From Chitinophaga sp. S165 (GTDB taxonomy: Bacteria; Bacteroidota; Bacteroidia; Chitinophagales; Chitinophagaceae): a DNA stretch of 64,000 nt. The notes below the pieces were generated by a model. That model ran no database searches. It was not told the origin of the DNA and worked only from the letters and a program-made list of their open reading frames with translations. The DNA lies in NCBI RefSeq assembly GCF_003182155.1, contig NZ_QGTG01000001.1, forward strand, positions 1,980,991-2,044,990, in the 5' to 3' direction. Positions 18,767 through 28,825 of this stretch are shown here, piece after piece (within the stretch, counting starts at the first letter, position 1; each line of letters opens with the position of its first letter). Both the position numbers and the translations under genes were made by a program.

Positions 18767-18983
18767 AGGTACAACAAAATTTTACAGCCGCAGCAGGCTG
18801 CATCTTCACAGATATAAAGAGTTTGTGCAATTGCTACTTAAATAAGTAAGCGAATACTGATTACTATTTACCGAACAACGCCCATTAAAATTAAAAAACG
18901 CCGAAAACAAACAATCTACATAGCAATTTCACGAGATCAGCGCGCAAATATACTCATATATGCTAATATTTTATGAAAAGAAA

Positions 18984-19012
18984 AAGACAAGCCTCTTTTC
19001 GAGACTTGTCTT
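18984..19012 (-). terminator. Intrinsic terminator of the metallophosphoesterase operon
   Basis: AAGACAAG (18984-18991) pairs with CTTGTCTT (19005-19012), with an added CTC/GAG pairing inside. On the minus strand it is followed by a T-rich tract. It lies 24 bases after the stop of the gene at 19037. Confidence 0.8.
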
Positions 19013-19036
19013 AACCCAAATTTAATTTACTATTTT

Positions 19037-20527
19037 CTACAACGTTTCTTCGTACACGTTACCAAACCTGTCGGTAGCTTTTACTGTGATCTTCTTCGCT
19101 TCTGCAGATGGTTTCGCAAAGAACATATGATCATTCAGCGTAGGCTCTACGAACTTGTGCTTCTTCGGTAACTGCGGACCTGCATACAGCTCAACAGCCC
19201 ATGGGTCATACGCTACGCGATGCTCCATCTGGCCTTTCAGCACGCCGTCTTCATACCATTCCACTTTCCATTTATTGTCCCAGTTCCATACGTTGGCTGA
19301 TATTTCATCCGGCGATTCCTTCACTTTTCCTTTAGGATAAACGCGAAGCTGCTTTTCTTTCGGCATACCGGTAGATTTATAATACCATTTGATATCAGAA
19401 CCATCTACATCATACACGCCGTAACCGCTAGGTGTACCATCGCCACAGACAGGGCCTGTCCACCAGGCGCCACAAACGGTACCATGATTATGCTCCATGA
19501 TGTCGCCTTCTTCCCAGTTATCGTTGAAGTGAGTATGACCACTCATGATATGCACCTTGTAAGGAGCCAGCATTTTGTACAACTGTTTCCGGTTGGCCAC
19601 AGTACCTCCGCCGATTTCTTCCGGTTTTCCTGCTCTTCTTTGTGCGCCAGTGAAAGTGGGGATATGTGTGCTTAATACGATCGTACTGCCTGATTTTACA
19701 TTGGCAAGGTCCTGCTCCAGCCATTGCAGCTGGTTTTCGGTGATATAACCAATGTAGCTTTTCGCAGCGCCGACAAAGAATACATCATCCAGTACTACAT
19801 AATGGATCTCTCCCCTATTGTAAGAATAATACGTAGGACCAAACTGCTTTTTGAAAGTATTGGCAGATCCGTCATCAGTACGGGCCTCAATGTCCATGTC
19901 ATGGTTACCGATCACATTAAAGAAAGGAATACCTGACAGGGCAACTGCCTGCTTATAGTCAGCGAACAATTCGAATTCATCCCATACCAGGTCTCCACAA
20001 CCAATACCATGGATCAGTGTATCTTTTGAATACGACTTCACCAATGCCTGCAGGTCAGGTACTGACTGGCTCATTAATAGTTCCACATCCTTCTTTGATT
20101 TCATCTGCGGATCAGCCCATACAACAAAGGTATGTTTGCGATCGTCCACGGTCAGTTTCTCCAGGGAGAAATCATTTTTATAGGAGTTGTTGTCTTTAGT
20201 CAGCTGTCTGTAGAAATTGGCGATCCCTTTCTCTTCCGGGAAAGCATAACCCGATGGCACGCTGATATAGACAAATTCGGCTGTTGCGTTACTCTGTAAT
20301 TCATACTGACCATTTTTATCGGTCAGCACGATATTAATACCATCTGTTACCTGTACACCTGGAATACCCTTTCCTTTGTTGTGTACCTTTCCCTTCAGGG
20401 TGATATTAGAGAGATCGATATTTCCCCGTCTGAATAATGGCTTTGCGTTCAGCATCACCGAAGGCACTGTCAACAATGACCCGGTAATACCTAAGTTCTT
20501 CAAGAAGTTTCGTCTGTTAAGCGTCAT
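19037..20527 (-). CDS. Calcineurin-like metallophosphoesterase, exported
   Basis: The N-terminus NRRNFLKNLGITGSLLTVP resembles a twin-arginine-type signal, though the R-R is followed by N-F. A carboxypeptidase-regulatory-like N-terminal domain (about residues 40-125) precedes the calcineurin fold. Metal-binding motifs are visible: Asp139 (WADPQ), Gly-Asp 178-179, GNHD 207-210, THIP 287-290 and GHTH 330-333. The first motif has D-P-Q rather than D-x-H, as in this subfamily. A C-terminal beta domain follows (MetallophosC-like). Located at the 3' end of a SusC/SusD/DUF5689 operon, it probably removes phosphate from an imported or surface-bound phosphorylated compound. Confidence 0.85.
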   Translation of the reverse strand: MTLNRRNFLKNLGITGSLLTVPSVMLNAKPLFRRGNIDLSNITLKGKVHNKGKGIPGVQVTDGINIVLTDKNGQYELQSNATAEFVYISVPSGYAFPEEKGIANFYRQLTKDNNSYKNDFSLEKLTVDDRKHTFVVWADPQMKSKKDVELLMSQSVPDLQALVKSYSKDTLIHGIGCGDLVWDEFELFADYKQAVALSGIPFFNVIGNHDMDIEARTDDGSANTFKKQFGPTYYSYNRGEIHYVVLDDVFFVGAAKSYIGYITENQLQWLEQDLANVKSGSTIVLSTHIPTFTGAQRRAGKPEEIGGGTVANRKQLYKMLAPYKVHIMSGHTHFNDNWEEGDIMEHNHGTVCGAWWTGPVCGDGTPSGYGVYDVDGSDIKWYYKSTGMPKEKQLRVYPKGKVKESPDEISANVWNWDNKWKVEWYEDGVLKGQMEHRVAYDPWAVELYAGPQLPKKHKFVEPTLNDHMFFAKPSAEAKKITVKATDRFGNVYEETL

Positions 20528-20532
20528 AGCTG

Positions 20533-22056
20533 TTAATTTTTACTTTTGAGTATGGTAGCTCCTTCGCCTTCAATCTCTGAAATAGCGGAAGTTTTGGTCA
20601 GCAGGAGATTTGTCTGCGTTCTTACTCTTGACCATTTCCCCAGGGTAAGGTCATAAACACCACCCAGCTTATAGAAATAGCCCAGGTCAGCAGTATTGTA
20701 AGTGAGGCTGAGCAAATTAGAGCCTTGCCTGTAGAAAGGCTGAGAGGCTCCTGTAAGCGGATCAACCGTATCGTAGAAATCTGTATTGGCAATACGATAT
20801 CCTTTTCCACCAGAGTATAAGCTACCACCTGTAGAAACGAAGATCACATCCACAGGTTTAGAATCTGCCGTAACAGTAGAATCTTTAAATACAGCTACGC
20901 CTGAAGCATTACCGCTATTGGCAAATAAGCCGCCCGTTTTTAGACCAAAGCCATCGCCGTCGTTAGTAGTATAGTCTAATGTCCTGATCCAGTTGCTGGT
21001 GCTCATGCTGGTAGATCCGGAACCATTGATCATTTTATTAGTGCCTCCAACATAGAAGAAAGTGCCTTTAGCAGCTTTGCCCTGGCTCAGACTGAATTTG
21101 TATGTACGCATATCTCCGGTTGCCCAGCCTTTAGCGGGAGCGCCAGTTGGCGTAGATGCATTGGCATTATTGGTAACAACCACTGCATAAGGAGTTGTAG
21201 CAAAATCGATATCTTCCGTCGCCATCATCTGCACATATTCATAGTTACCATCTCCTCCCTTTACATCCGCAATAAAACCGGTAATGATGACAGGCGCTAT
21301 TTCCATCACAGGGCTGAGCGGCATTACATCTTCTCCTTTACGCACCCTGTATTGCGGTATCCGCTGGCCGTCAGACCCGGTTGTACTAAAGAGGATACCG
21401 ATATAGTTCGCGTTGATCAAAGCGGATTGCTGTGCGAACGATGCAGAGCTTTCGGTATGCAATGTGATATTATCGAAGCCGTCATTCAGTATTTTATCTC
21501 CTGACAAAACAGCGTTTGTTTCAGGTAAAGGATCAAAAGTACCTTGTACGATCACTGACAAGGTGCTCTCATAGTCGTCGGGATTAGCTACCATCAGGTT
21601 GCTTGTTACTGTAGGAATAGGAACAGCATTGCCGGTGGACACTACTTTAATGTCTTCCTTTTTAATGCCTGTAAGCTCCAGAATGCCATCTACCCTTTTC
21701 AGCACAGCACCTTCCACGGGAATGACTACAGAATCTCCAGGTGCAAAATCGGCAGCCGCCGCTCCCAGCGAAATGGAGATACCACGTAGCAACGATAAGC
21801 GGCGCGCATCCTGTACTACCAGTAAACCTTCCGGAATGTTACCTCCGGAATGATCTGATACAACTACTGCAGCAATAGTGGTAGAACCCTTCATGTTCTC
21901 CCTGGTCAGTGTTACATCATATCCCTTGTATATGTTCCTGATATCAAAGAGCGCTATATAAGGGCTGATCTCTCCACCAGGATAGGTATCTTTTTTACAT
22001 CCCCATAAGGAGATCAACGACGATAAGAAGAAAGCGTATATTAAGAATTTTTTCAT
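20533..22056 (-). CDS. DUF5689-domain lipoprotein
   Basis: The start at 22056 (MKKFLIYAFFLSSLISLWGCKKD) gives a lipoprotein signal with lipobox LWGC; the longer frame to 22083 starts next to the SusD stop. The mature part begins with the DUF5689 pattern: ISPYIALFDIRNIYKGYDVTL, then a beta-rich domain with I-P-x-G-L-L-V-V-Q-D. The C-terminal half has further beta strands with Gly/Asn/Ser-rich turns. Such proteins usually sit beside SusC/SusD genes and are thought to be surface-exposed accessory binding proteins. It lies six bases before the metallophosphoesterase start, so the genes are in one operon. Confidence 0.75.
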   Translation of the reverse strand: MKKFLIYAFFLSSLISLWGCKKDTYPGGEISPYIALFDIRNIYKGYDVTLTRENMKGSTTIAAVVVSDHSGGNIPEGLLVVQDARRLSLLRGISISLGAAAADFAPGDSVVIPVEGAVLKRVDGILELTGIKKEDIKVVSTGNAVPIPTVTSNLMVANPDDYESTLSVIVQGTFDPLPETNAVLSGDKILNDGFDNITLHTESSASFAQQSALINANYIGILFSTTGSDGQRIPQYRVRKGEDVMPLSPVMEIAPVIITGFIADVKGGDGNYEYVQMMATEDIDFATTPYAVVVTNNANASTPTGAPAKGWATGDMRTYKFSLSQGKAAKGTFFYVGGTNKMINGSGSTSMSTSNWIRTLDYTTNDGDGFGLKTGGLFANSGNASGVAVFKDSTVTADSKPVDVIFVSTGGSLYSGGKGYRIANTDFYDTVDPLTGASQPFYRQGSNLLSLTYNTADLGYFYKLGGVYDLTLGKWSRVRTQTNLLLTKTSAISEIEGEGATILKSKN

Positions 22057-22083
22057 GACAGTATTTTTGATCACTGATATCAA

Positions 22084-23586
22084 TTATGGTTTTTGCCACC
22101 AAACCTGTGTATAGATCTGATCAGGCCCCTGATTGGCGATAGCCAGCTTATAATTTGTAGGATTGGTAGATTGCACGTATACAGGATATACCATCCTTGC
22201 AGGCATGACGCCATTGTTCTTCAATCCTGCTCCTTTCGGTAATATCGGATGACCTGTACGGCGATACTCAAACCATTGCTGCAGGTCTACCAGGAACAAT
22301 GCATAATATTTCTGTAAGTGGATACGTTCCATCTTATCTTCAAACGACAAGTTATCATCCCACTGAATGTGTGCCGTCGTCAGGAAGTCTTTTATTTTCA
22401 CCGGCCATTTAGGCAACCAGAGCGTAATGCTGTTCAGGGCTCCGTCATTATAATATGTTTCCGCAGAACCTTTGATCCATCCCTTCACTGCTGCTTCCGC
22501 CAGGATGAACTTCAGCTCTGCATAGTTCATCATTATTCCTGTCAATGGCTCTGTCATCAGAGACGACTTAGACGTATTGGAATAGAAGTAAGATTTCTTC
22601 ACAGGGTTCTCTCCTGGTGCATAACCACTCGGAATACCTTCGTAGCTACCTGAATAAGGAGCAATTCCCCAACGGTTAATGCTATTGGTACCATAGGTCG
22701 GGATATCGATACGGGGATCATCCCACGTCCACAAATGATCTATAAAGAAACTGGCCAGTCCCGGCTGTCTGAAGTCCTGTTCCCTTACAGCTAAATAAGG
22801 AGAAGAAAAAGGACCAAAGCCTGTCCATTTCAGGATAGCCGATTCATCATTGCTGGCCATGATGGAATAAGTCTCTACAATCTGCTTGATCTTTGCTTTG
22901 CAGAATTCAGCCATTTCAGGTTTAGCTGAAACTCTCATCAGCAACCTCAAATAAAGTGAGTTGCCGAACTTACGCCAGTTAGCTACAGTACCACCGTATA
23001 CAGGATCACTGGAAGCAAGTATCTCTGTACCTGTACCCAGATATACGTTGGCAGTGTCCAGCTTTTTGAAGATATCTGTGTAGATATCCTGCTGTTTGTC
23101 AAACCTCGGCTCATAAATACCGCTATCTTTTGCCAGGTTGGATTCAAAATATGGTACATCGCCATAAGTATCTGTTAGTATAGAATAGATCCAGGACTGG
23201 CAGATCAGGGAGATGCCCATATAAGATTTGTTATAGGTCAGTTCCTGGCTGGCAGCCTTGTATATATCCTTAAAGTTGGTCAGTTCTGTATACAGTCCGT
23301 TATAGATCGCATCTGATACACCGGGACGATAGTCATACCTGAATACCCTTCCTTCTGCATCGCTGGGATCTACCGTCACCTGCATCAATTCATTATTGAA
23401 GCTACGGTTACGCAGCATAACGGTTGTAAGAGAACCTACCAGCGCTGGTGCCAGTAGCTGCTCCGGCAAAGCCGTAGGCGTGCCATTCGGATCTGTATTT
23501 ATTTCGGTGAAGTCTTTGGTACAGGAAGAAAGCATGACGCTGCTAACCAATACCAGGCTTGTTATTGTATATATGATCTTCTTCAT
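22084..23586 (-). CDS. SusD/RagB-family outer-membrane lipoprotein (SusD-like_2 type)
   Basis: The signal peptide ends in the lipobox LSSC (Cys22). The mature N-terminus TKDFTEINTDPNGTPTALPEQLLAPAL and the following helical TPR-like scaffold match the SusD-like_2 (PF12771) group rather than classical SusD. It is the surface lid of the SusC channel encoded immediately upstream (11-base gap). It would bind the ligand before import through the TonB-dependent receptor. The substrate cannot be read from the sequence. Confidence 0.88.
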   Translation of the reverse strand: MKKIIYTITSLVLVSSVMLSSCTKDFTEINTDPNGTPTALPEQLLAPALVGSLTTVMLRNRSFNNELMQVTVDPSDAEGRVFRYDYRPGVSDAIYNGLYTELTNFKDIYKAASQELTYNKSYMGISLICQSWIYSILTDTYGDVPYFESNLAKDSGIYEPRFDKQQDIYTDIFKKLDTANVYLGTGTEILASSDPVYGGTVANWRKFGNSLYLRLLMRVSAKPEMAEFCKAKIKQIVETYSIMASNDESAILKWTGFGPFSSPYLAVREQDFRQPGLASFFIDHLWTWDDPRIDIPTYGTNSINRWGIAPYSGSYEGIPSGYAPGENPVKKSYFYSNTSKSSLMTEPLTGIMMNYAELKFILAEAAVKGWIKGSAETYYNDGALNSITLWLPKWPVKIKDFLTTAHIQWDDNLSFEDKMERIHLQKYYALFLVDLQQWFEYRRTGHPILPKGAGLKNNGVMPARMVYPVYVQSTNPTNYKLAIANQGPDQIYTQVWWQKP

Positions 23587-23597
23587 TGTTTCTAGAA

Positions 23598-26500
23598 TTA
23601 GAGTGCGAGCACCAGGTTAAAGCCAATTGTACGGGTGGAAGGGAACTGCCCTATTTCAAAACCCTGCACGATGTCGGAACCATTCAGTGTACCGAATTCA
23701 GGATCGAATATTGGCCAGTCGGTCCAGATAAACAGGTTACGGCCGTAAACACCCAATGTTGCACGCTGGAAACCGATGCGTTTAGCGAACTTAGGATTCA
23801 GTGTATAGTCAAGACGTGCTTCCCTGAATTTCACAAAGTCAGTACGGAAGGTGCTGCCTTCTGCGTTGTCTGTACCAAAGTGAGAGCGGTAGTATTCGTC
23901 AATATCAGTAGCGATCACGTCGTTCTTTCTGAACTTACCATTACCATCATCGACTACACCGTTACCTATGATGCCACTATAGCGGCCTGGTAATGTATTG
24001 GTCGTCTTACCCTGTTCTGCAAGTTTATAGTGTGTCAGGGAATGTGCTACCCCACCATACTGTGCATCGAACAACAGGTTCAGATGGAATTGTTTGAAGT
24101 AGAAGTCATTGCTGAAACCCAGCTTCCATTTAGGGATGGTGTTACCCAGGTATTTTACGCCTTCTGTGAGCAATGCAACACCTGTTTTGTTGTCATAGAT
24201 AATCTGCCCGTCGGGAGCACGTTTGTAACCTCTTCCATACAGGTCGCCCATACTTCCTCCTGTCTGTGCTACCAGCTGGCCACCGCCTACAGGCCCTGTA
24301 TACAGTACCAGGGAGCTATCTACCAGTCTTTCGATCTTATTACGGTTTGATGAGAAAACGATATTCGTGTTCCATTTGAAACCGCTCTTTGTTGATATAG
24401 GCGTTCCGTTTAATGCCAGTTCAATACCAGTGTTGCTTACCTCGCCTGCGTTTATGAGGATAGTGCTGTAACCTGCAGCACGGTCAACAATACGCTTCAG
24501 GTGCTGGTCCTTGCTTCGTCCTCTGTATACGGCCAGGTCAAAACCTGCACGGTTGTTAAGGAATTTAGCGCTGGCACCTGCTTCATAAGATGTAGTTCTG
24601 AGTGGTCTCAGGTTAGGATTAGCCAATAGCGTAGGGTTTTCCAATCCACCGCTATACAGACTGCCGGCTGATAAATAGCTGTATGCAGTGAGGTAAGCAG
24701 TCGTACCTCCACTACCTACACCGGATGCAGAAAATCTCACTTTTGCAAAATTTACGGCCTTCGGCATCTTAAATGCTTCTGAAAGAACGAAGCTCAGGTT
24801 AGCAGATGGATAAAAGAAGCCGGCATTGGCGGTACGGCTGGGTGTAGCCAGTGTACTGGTCCAGTCCTGACGTCCTGTGAGGTCGAGGAATACATACTCT
24901 TTATAGCTCATCGCCAGCAATCCGTAGAAGCTGTTGATATTATACCTGCTTCTCTGAGGGATGGTTACCAGCGGACCTGCTGCATTCGCCATAGTATAAA
25001 CACCAGGGAAAGTCAGGGAGTCTGCACGCACTTCATCTTTGTTGTAGGTATTCTTCAACGTACTTCCACCCGCGGTTACGGAGAAGTCGAAGTCTTTTGA
25101 GACCCTCTTTGAATATTTCAGCAGGAAGTCACTACTCGCTTCCATAGCAAAAATGCTTTGTGTACGATAGCTACCTCTTGGCAGTTTTGCACCGGCGTCG
25201 TACGGACGTTTCTGTGAACGCTGCTCATACGCAAAGTCAACTGAGGTCCTTACCTGGAAACTCAGCTCTTTGGTTATATTGTAAGTCGCCTGTACGTTAC
25301 CTGTGATGCCATGACGGTTAGTTCCGTTCAGGAATTCATAAGAAACCGCGTATGGGTTTTCCGGGAAGGAACTGAAAGGATATTTGATGGCTTTATTTTC
25401 CTGACCATTTGCCCAGTAGTTTCTAAGCCAATCCAGATTTGCATTCGGCTGCCAGAAAATGTACCAGTACATCAGCGACTGGTTTCCATAACCGGAACCT
25501 GGCAGGTTATCACTCCATTTGTTGGTATAGTTTACCTTGGAAGATATCTGCAGTTTGTCATTTACTTTTGAGTTAACAGACATGGCCACCGTGTTACGTT
25601 TGTAGCCAGTATTAGGCACGATCCAGTCGTTATCGACATTAGTAAAAGAGAAACGGGCAGTGGTCTTATCAGTACCCCCATCAAGGCTGATGGAATTCGT
25701 CAGGGTCTTTCCCGTCTCAAAAAATCGTTTCATCTGATCTGGATATGCAACCCAGGGCGTTTTTTCCTTACCCTGTGCCTGCGTTACCGGATCGTACTGG
25801 TAGAACATTTGTCCATCGAAACGCGGACCATAAGCAGAACTCGTACCACTGGTACTTGCCTTACCGTCAGAAGCGCCATAGGAATAATAATTGGACCCGT
25901 CCAGGCCCTGTCCATATTCATATTGAAGGTCCGGCCAACGGTTCACAGATTCCATAGATGCATTAGAGTTAAAAGTAACACCCAGTCCTTTTCTCTTATT
26001 GCTACCTGCTTTGGTTGTAATGATCAATGCACCATTGGCGCCACGGCCTCCATACAATGCTGCTGCGCCGGGGCCTTTTAAGATCGTAATAGACTCAATA
26101 TCTTCAGGGTTGATATCATTCAGACCACTACCATAATCGGCAGGCATATTATCACTACCTGTGCCATAGGAAGACTCGCCCGTTACCGCACTACGGCGGC
26201 CACTGCTCTGGTTGATCACCACACCATCCACTACTATCAGTGCTTCATTATCACCACTCAGATTGCTTTCTCCACGCAGGATGATCTTGTTGGAACCGGT
26301 AGGGCCAGCATTGGACCTTACCATATTAAGACCAGCTACTTTACCAGACAGCGCGTCTGTCCAGTTGCCGGAGATAGCATCCGTCAGCTGTTCATTCTTT
26401 ATTACGGTCGTAGCATAACCCAGTGCCTTTTCATCACGTTTGATACCAAGCGCAGTGGTCACTACTACTTCATTCAGGGATTTTGCATCAAGCGCCATCT

Positions 26501-27089
26501 GCACATTCAGTGACTGTGTTTCAGTTACAGATATAGAGCGGCTGGTATATCCCATGAAGGAAAATACCAGGGTAGTACCAACACCAGGCACAGAAATAGT
26601 GTACTGTCCATCGTTATTAGTGATAGAACCTCTTCCACCACTTTTCGGGCGTACAAATACACCGATCAGCGACTCCCCTTTTTCGTCTGTCACTTTACCG
26701 TGGATCACGATGTCCGCCTGTTTGCGCATGATCACAAAGGTGTTGCCGTTGCGTACAAACTGATAATCAGTTGTGCGAAGCGCAGCTCTCAGAATTTCAG
26801 TAACAGTAGCTGCTTTCATATTCACTGACACCTCTACATTGCTGTTCACTTCATCTTCGCTGTGATTAACGAGGAAGGATGTATTCTTCTGAATAAACCG
26901 GAACACATTTTTAAGTGGCTGGTTCTGTATTGCAATGTCCAGCTTTGGTTCATTAGATTGTGCGTTGACAGATGACACGAATGCCGTAAGAAATAACAGT
27001 ACTAAGAGCCCCGCAGATCTGATCATACCTTTCAGTTGCGGACAGCAATTCCCTAGCGGGCCACCCCGCCTATTTGTACTTTTGTCCAT
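23598..27089 (-). CDS. SusC/RagA-family TonB-dependent receptor with STN signalling domain
   Basis: A 1163-residue protein. The longest frame is kept, although its N-terminal 25 residues are charged and a later Met (MIRSAGLLVLLFLTAF) begins the signal peptide. A secretin/TonB short N-terminal (STN) domain (about residues 50-130) precedes a carboxypeptidase-like beta domain, then the plug with SusC-type motif NEVVVTTALGIKR. The barrel ends in GFNLVLAL. The STN domain links the receptor to the FecR anti-sigma factor and ECF sigma gene upstream, as in Fec/RagA-like trans-envelope signalling. It is the channel for the SusD partner. Confidence 0.92.
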   Translation of the reverse strand: MDKSTNRRGGPLGNCCPQLKGMIRSAGLLVLLFLTAFVSSVNAQSNEPKLDIAIQNQPLKNVFRFIQKNTSFLVNHSEDEVNSNVEVSVNMKAATVTEILRAALRTTDYQFVRNGNTFVIMRKQADIVIHGKVTDEKGESLIGVFVRPKSGGRGSITNNDGQYTISVPGVGTTLVFSFMGYTSRSISVTETQSLNVQMALDAKSLNEVVVTTALGIKRDEKALGYATTVIKNEQLTDAISGNWTDALSGKVAGLNMVRSNAGPTGSNKIILRGESNLSGDNEALIVVDGVVINQSSGRRSAVTGESSYGTGSDNMPADYGSGLNDINPEDIESITILKGPGAAALYGGRGANGALIITTKAGSNKRKGLGVTFNSNASMESVNRWPDLQYEYGQGLDGSNYYSYGASDGKASTSGTSSAYGPRFDGQMFYQYDPVTQAQGKEKTPWVAYPDQMKRFFETGKTLTNSISLDGGTDKTTARFSFTNVDNDWIVPNTGYKRNTVAMSVNSKVNDKLQISSKVNYTNKWSDNLPGSGYGNQSLMYWYIFWQPNANLDWLRNYWANGQENKAIKYPFSSFPENPYAVSYEFLNGTNRHGITGNVQATYNITKELSFQVRTSVDFAYEQRSQKRPYDAGAKLPRGSYRTQSIFAMEASSDFLLKYSKRVSKDFDFSVTAGGSTLKNTYNKDEVRADSLTFPGVYTMANAAGPLVTIPQRSRYNINSFYGLLAMSYKEYVFLDLTGRQDWTSTLATPSRTANAGFFYPSANLSFVLSEAFKMPKAVNFAKVRFSASGVGSGGTTAYLTAYSYLSAGSLYSGGLENPTLLANPNLRPLRTTSYEAGASAKFLNNRAGFDLAVYRGRSKDQHLKRIVDRAAGYSTILINAGEVSNTGIELALNGTPISTKSGFKWNTNIVFSSNRNKIERLVDSSLVLYTGPVGGGQLVAQTGGSMGDLYGRGYKRAPDGQIIYDNKTGVALLTEGVKYLGNTIPKWKLGFSNDFYFKQFHLNLLFDAQYGGVAHSLTHYKLAEQGKTTNTLPGRYSGIIGNGVVDDGNGKFRKNDVIATDIDEYYRSHFGTDNAEGSTFRTDFVKFREARLDYTLNPKFAKRIGFQRATLGVYGRNLFIWTDWPIFDPEFGTLNGSDIVQGFEIGQFPSTRTIGFNLVLAL

Positions 27090-27148
27090 TCATTTAAAAA
27101 TTTAGCTTTTGTACCGAATTTTGCACCCCGTTACAACAGGGTAATCTT

Positions 27149-28150
27149 TTACTGTATTAATATTAGGTTGTCTGTAATAGTATAGTCGATATTGGCCATC
27201 AGCTTCAGTTGCTGCATGATATTCTGAATACTGTTGTTTCTGAAAGTAGCGGTAAACCTATGCTTCAGCAATGTCGGATCTTTGACTTCAAAGCGTACTG
27301 CATATTTATGTTTCAGCACCTGTAATACCTGCTGTAGATCAGCGTCCTGGAAGGCAAATTCTCCCCTTATCCAGGCTGTTGTGGCGGCTGTATCTATCTC
27401 CTGCCTGGTGATTGTCCCTTTATATTTATTAATTACTGAACCATTACCGGACGTCATTTCAAGCCATGGGCTTATTGTCAGCAAATTTTCCAATGCGATC
27501 TTGCCACTGTTCACTGATACGGACGCATGCTTTTCGTCCCTGTAATCCCTTATTGAGAATGAAGTACCTAATACGCGTACTCTTACCTGCGGTGTTCTTA
27601 CTATGAACGGATGTCCGGCATCTTTTGCTATATCAAAATAGGCTTCTCCATCTTTGAGATATACCACACGTTCCGCTCCTTCAAAATTTTCAGGATAGAG
27701 CAATTCACTTCCGCCATTTATGATGATGCGGGTACCATCTTTTAATGTTACCGTACTGTGTTTGCCGTCAGGCACTTTCATCGTATGGAAACGCTTAGCG
27801 GACTCCCTGTTCTTTTTACTCCAAAGACCGGTACTCTTCTTTAACACCAAAGTGCTGCCTACTACGAGAACAAGAATAGCGGCATATTTACTTACTGCTC
27901 TCCACCGGGCCAGGAATAATACTCTTCCGCCAGGGTTTGCAGTTTGTTTCAAACGGGTCAGTGCTGCATCAATTTCCTCTTCCGGCAATTGAAAATTTCC
28001 TTTCTGTAAATAGTCTTCCACAGGGAATAACGCCGCATGCTCCTCTTCCGTAAGAGCAGACAATGCATTGTGTAACTCCTCTTTTTCAGCGGAAGTCAAT
28101 TTACCTGATCTGAAATCTTCTAATTTTTTCCGGATGTCCTGTAAGTCCAT
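27149..28150 (-). CDS. FecR-family anti-sigma factor
   Basis: The N-terminal about 85 residues are cytoplasmic and should bind the sigma factor. One membrane helix follows (AAILVLVVGSTLVL), then the periplasmic FecR domain (VPDGKHSTVTLKDGTRIIINGG...YLKDGEAYFDI...GTSFSIRDY). A C-terminal DUF4974 part (LQQVLQVLKHKYAVRFEV) completes it. This is the standard Bacteroidota FecR layout. It is encoded between the ECF sigma gene (79 bases upstream) and the STN-bearing SusC receptor (59 bases downstream), with which it should form the signalling chain. Confidence 0.92.
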   Translation of the reverse strand: MDLQDIRKKLEDFRSGKLTSAEKEELHNALSALTEEEHAALFPVEDYLQKGNFQLPEEEIDAALTRLKQTANPGGRVLFLARWRAVSKYAAILVLVVGSTLVLKKSTGLWSKKNRESAKRFHTMKVPDGKHSTVTLKDGTRIIINGGSELLYPENFEGAERVVYLKDGEAYFDIAKDAGHPFIVRTPQVRVRVLGTSFSIRDYRDEKHASVSVNSGKIALENLLTISPWLEMTSGNGSVINKYKGTITRQEIDTAATTAWIRGEFAFQDADLQQVLQVLKHKYAVRFEVKDPTLLKHRFTATFRNNSIQNIMQQLKLMANIDYTITDNLILIQ

Positions 28151-28229
28151 TTAACTGACTTTGTTTAGTGTTTATTAAGAGAACCACAAAACAAGGTTGT
28201 TGCCGTCAGGCTGTAAGGTTAAGGAATTG

Positions 28230-28772
28230 TTACCAAAGGAAAAGTAAGGTGGCAAGGCGGGTGCGGAGGGTACGAAGCACTCTGCCGATGTAGCGTTCTA
28301 CAGTTTTTTCGGAGACGCCTTCCTGTAATGCGATCTCTTTATAGGTAAGCCCTTCTTCCCTGTTCAGCAGATAGAAACGACGGGCGGCTTCTTCCTGGGT
28401 ATTAATAGTATGGTCGATGATCTGCTGTTGTTCTTTTACTTCCATATGATTGATAACAGCACTTGTCTCAATATAGACGGTGGCATATGCATCCTGCTGC
28501 TTCTTTTCTTTCAGGACCAGTTTCAGGTGATCAAGGAAACAATTCCTCGATATTATCAATATATATCGCAACATTTCTTCCTCCCTTTCAGGCAGCAGTT
28601 CCAGTTTCTGCCAAACCTTCAGGTAAGCTTCCTGTGCAAGGTCGCGGGCAAGTTCTTTATTGTTGCTGATCTTTTCCAGGTATGCGACCGTATTAGGATA
28701 GGTACTCTTAAATAACCTGTCGAAGTATATCTCAGGGTCATAGGAAGTACTATTTATATTATTGGATCGCAT
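28230..28772 (-). CDS. ECF RNA polymerase sigma factor
   Basis: A 180-residue sigma-70 family protein. Region 2 contains ELARDLAQEAYLKVWQKL. Region 4 has a helix-turn-helix near the C-terminus (GLTYKEIALQEGVSEKTVERYIGR). It is encoded first in the sigma/FecR/SusC/SusD operon and is expected to activate that operon when FecR is relieved. A candidate promoter lies upstream at 28798-28825. The order and spacing match classical Bacteroidota FecI/FecR units. Confidence 0.92.
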   Translation of the reverse strand: MRSNNINSTSYDPEIYFDRLFKSTYPNTVAYLEKISNNKELARDLAQEAYLKVWQKLELLPEREEEMLRYILIISRNCFLDHLKLVLKEKKQQDAYATVYIETSAVINHMEVKEQQQIIDHTINTQEEAARRFYLLNREEGLTYKEIALQEGVSEKTVERYIGRVLRTLRTRLATLLFLW

Positions 28773-28797
28773 CTTTATTTAACCAGGTATTTACAGA

Positions 28798-28825
28798 CAA
28801 AATTAAACCGCCTTTGTAAAGGCAA
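28798..28825 (-). promoter_or_regulatory. Candidate housekeeping promoter for the sigma/FecR/SusC operon
   Basis: On the minus strand, TTG (28825-28823) is followed after 17 bases by TAATTTTG (28805-28798), a match to TAnnTTTG. It sits 26 bases before the sigma-factor start codon. The assignment rests on consensus alone. Confidence 0.45.

Noticed and set aside
18839-18852. TACTTA-AA-TAAGTA palindrome upstream of the adhesin gene
   Set aside because: Short, AT-only and single; expected by chance in such a region.
18945-18952. TATATTTG -7-like box far upstream of the adhesin operon
   Set aside because: No -33 box at a suitable distance and it would imply a leader of about 170 bases; evidence too thin to list.
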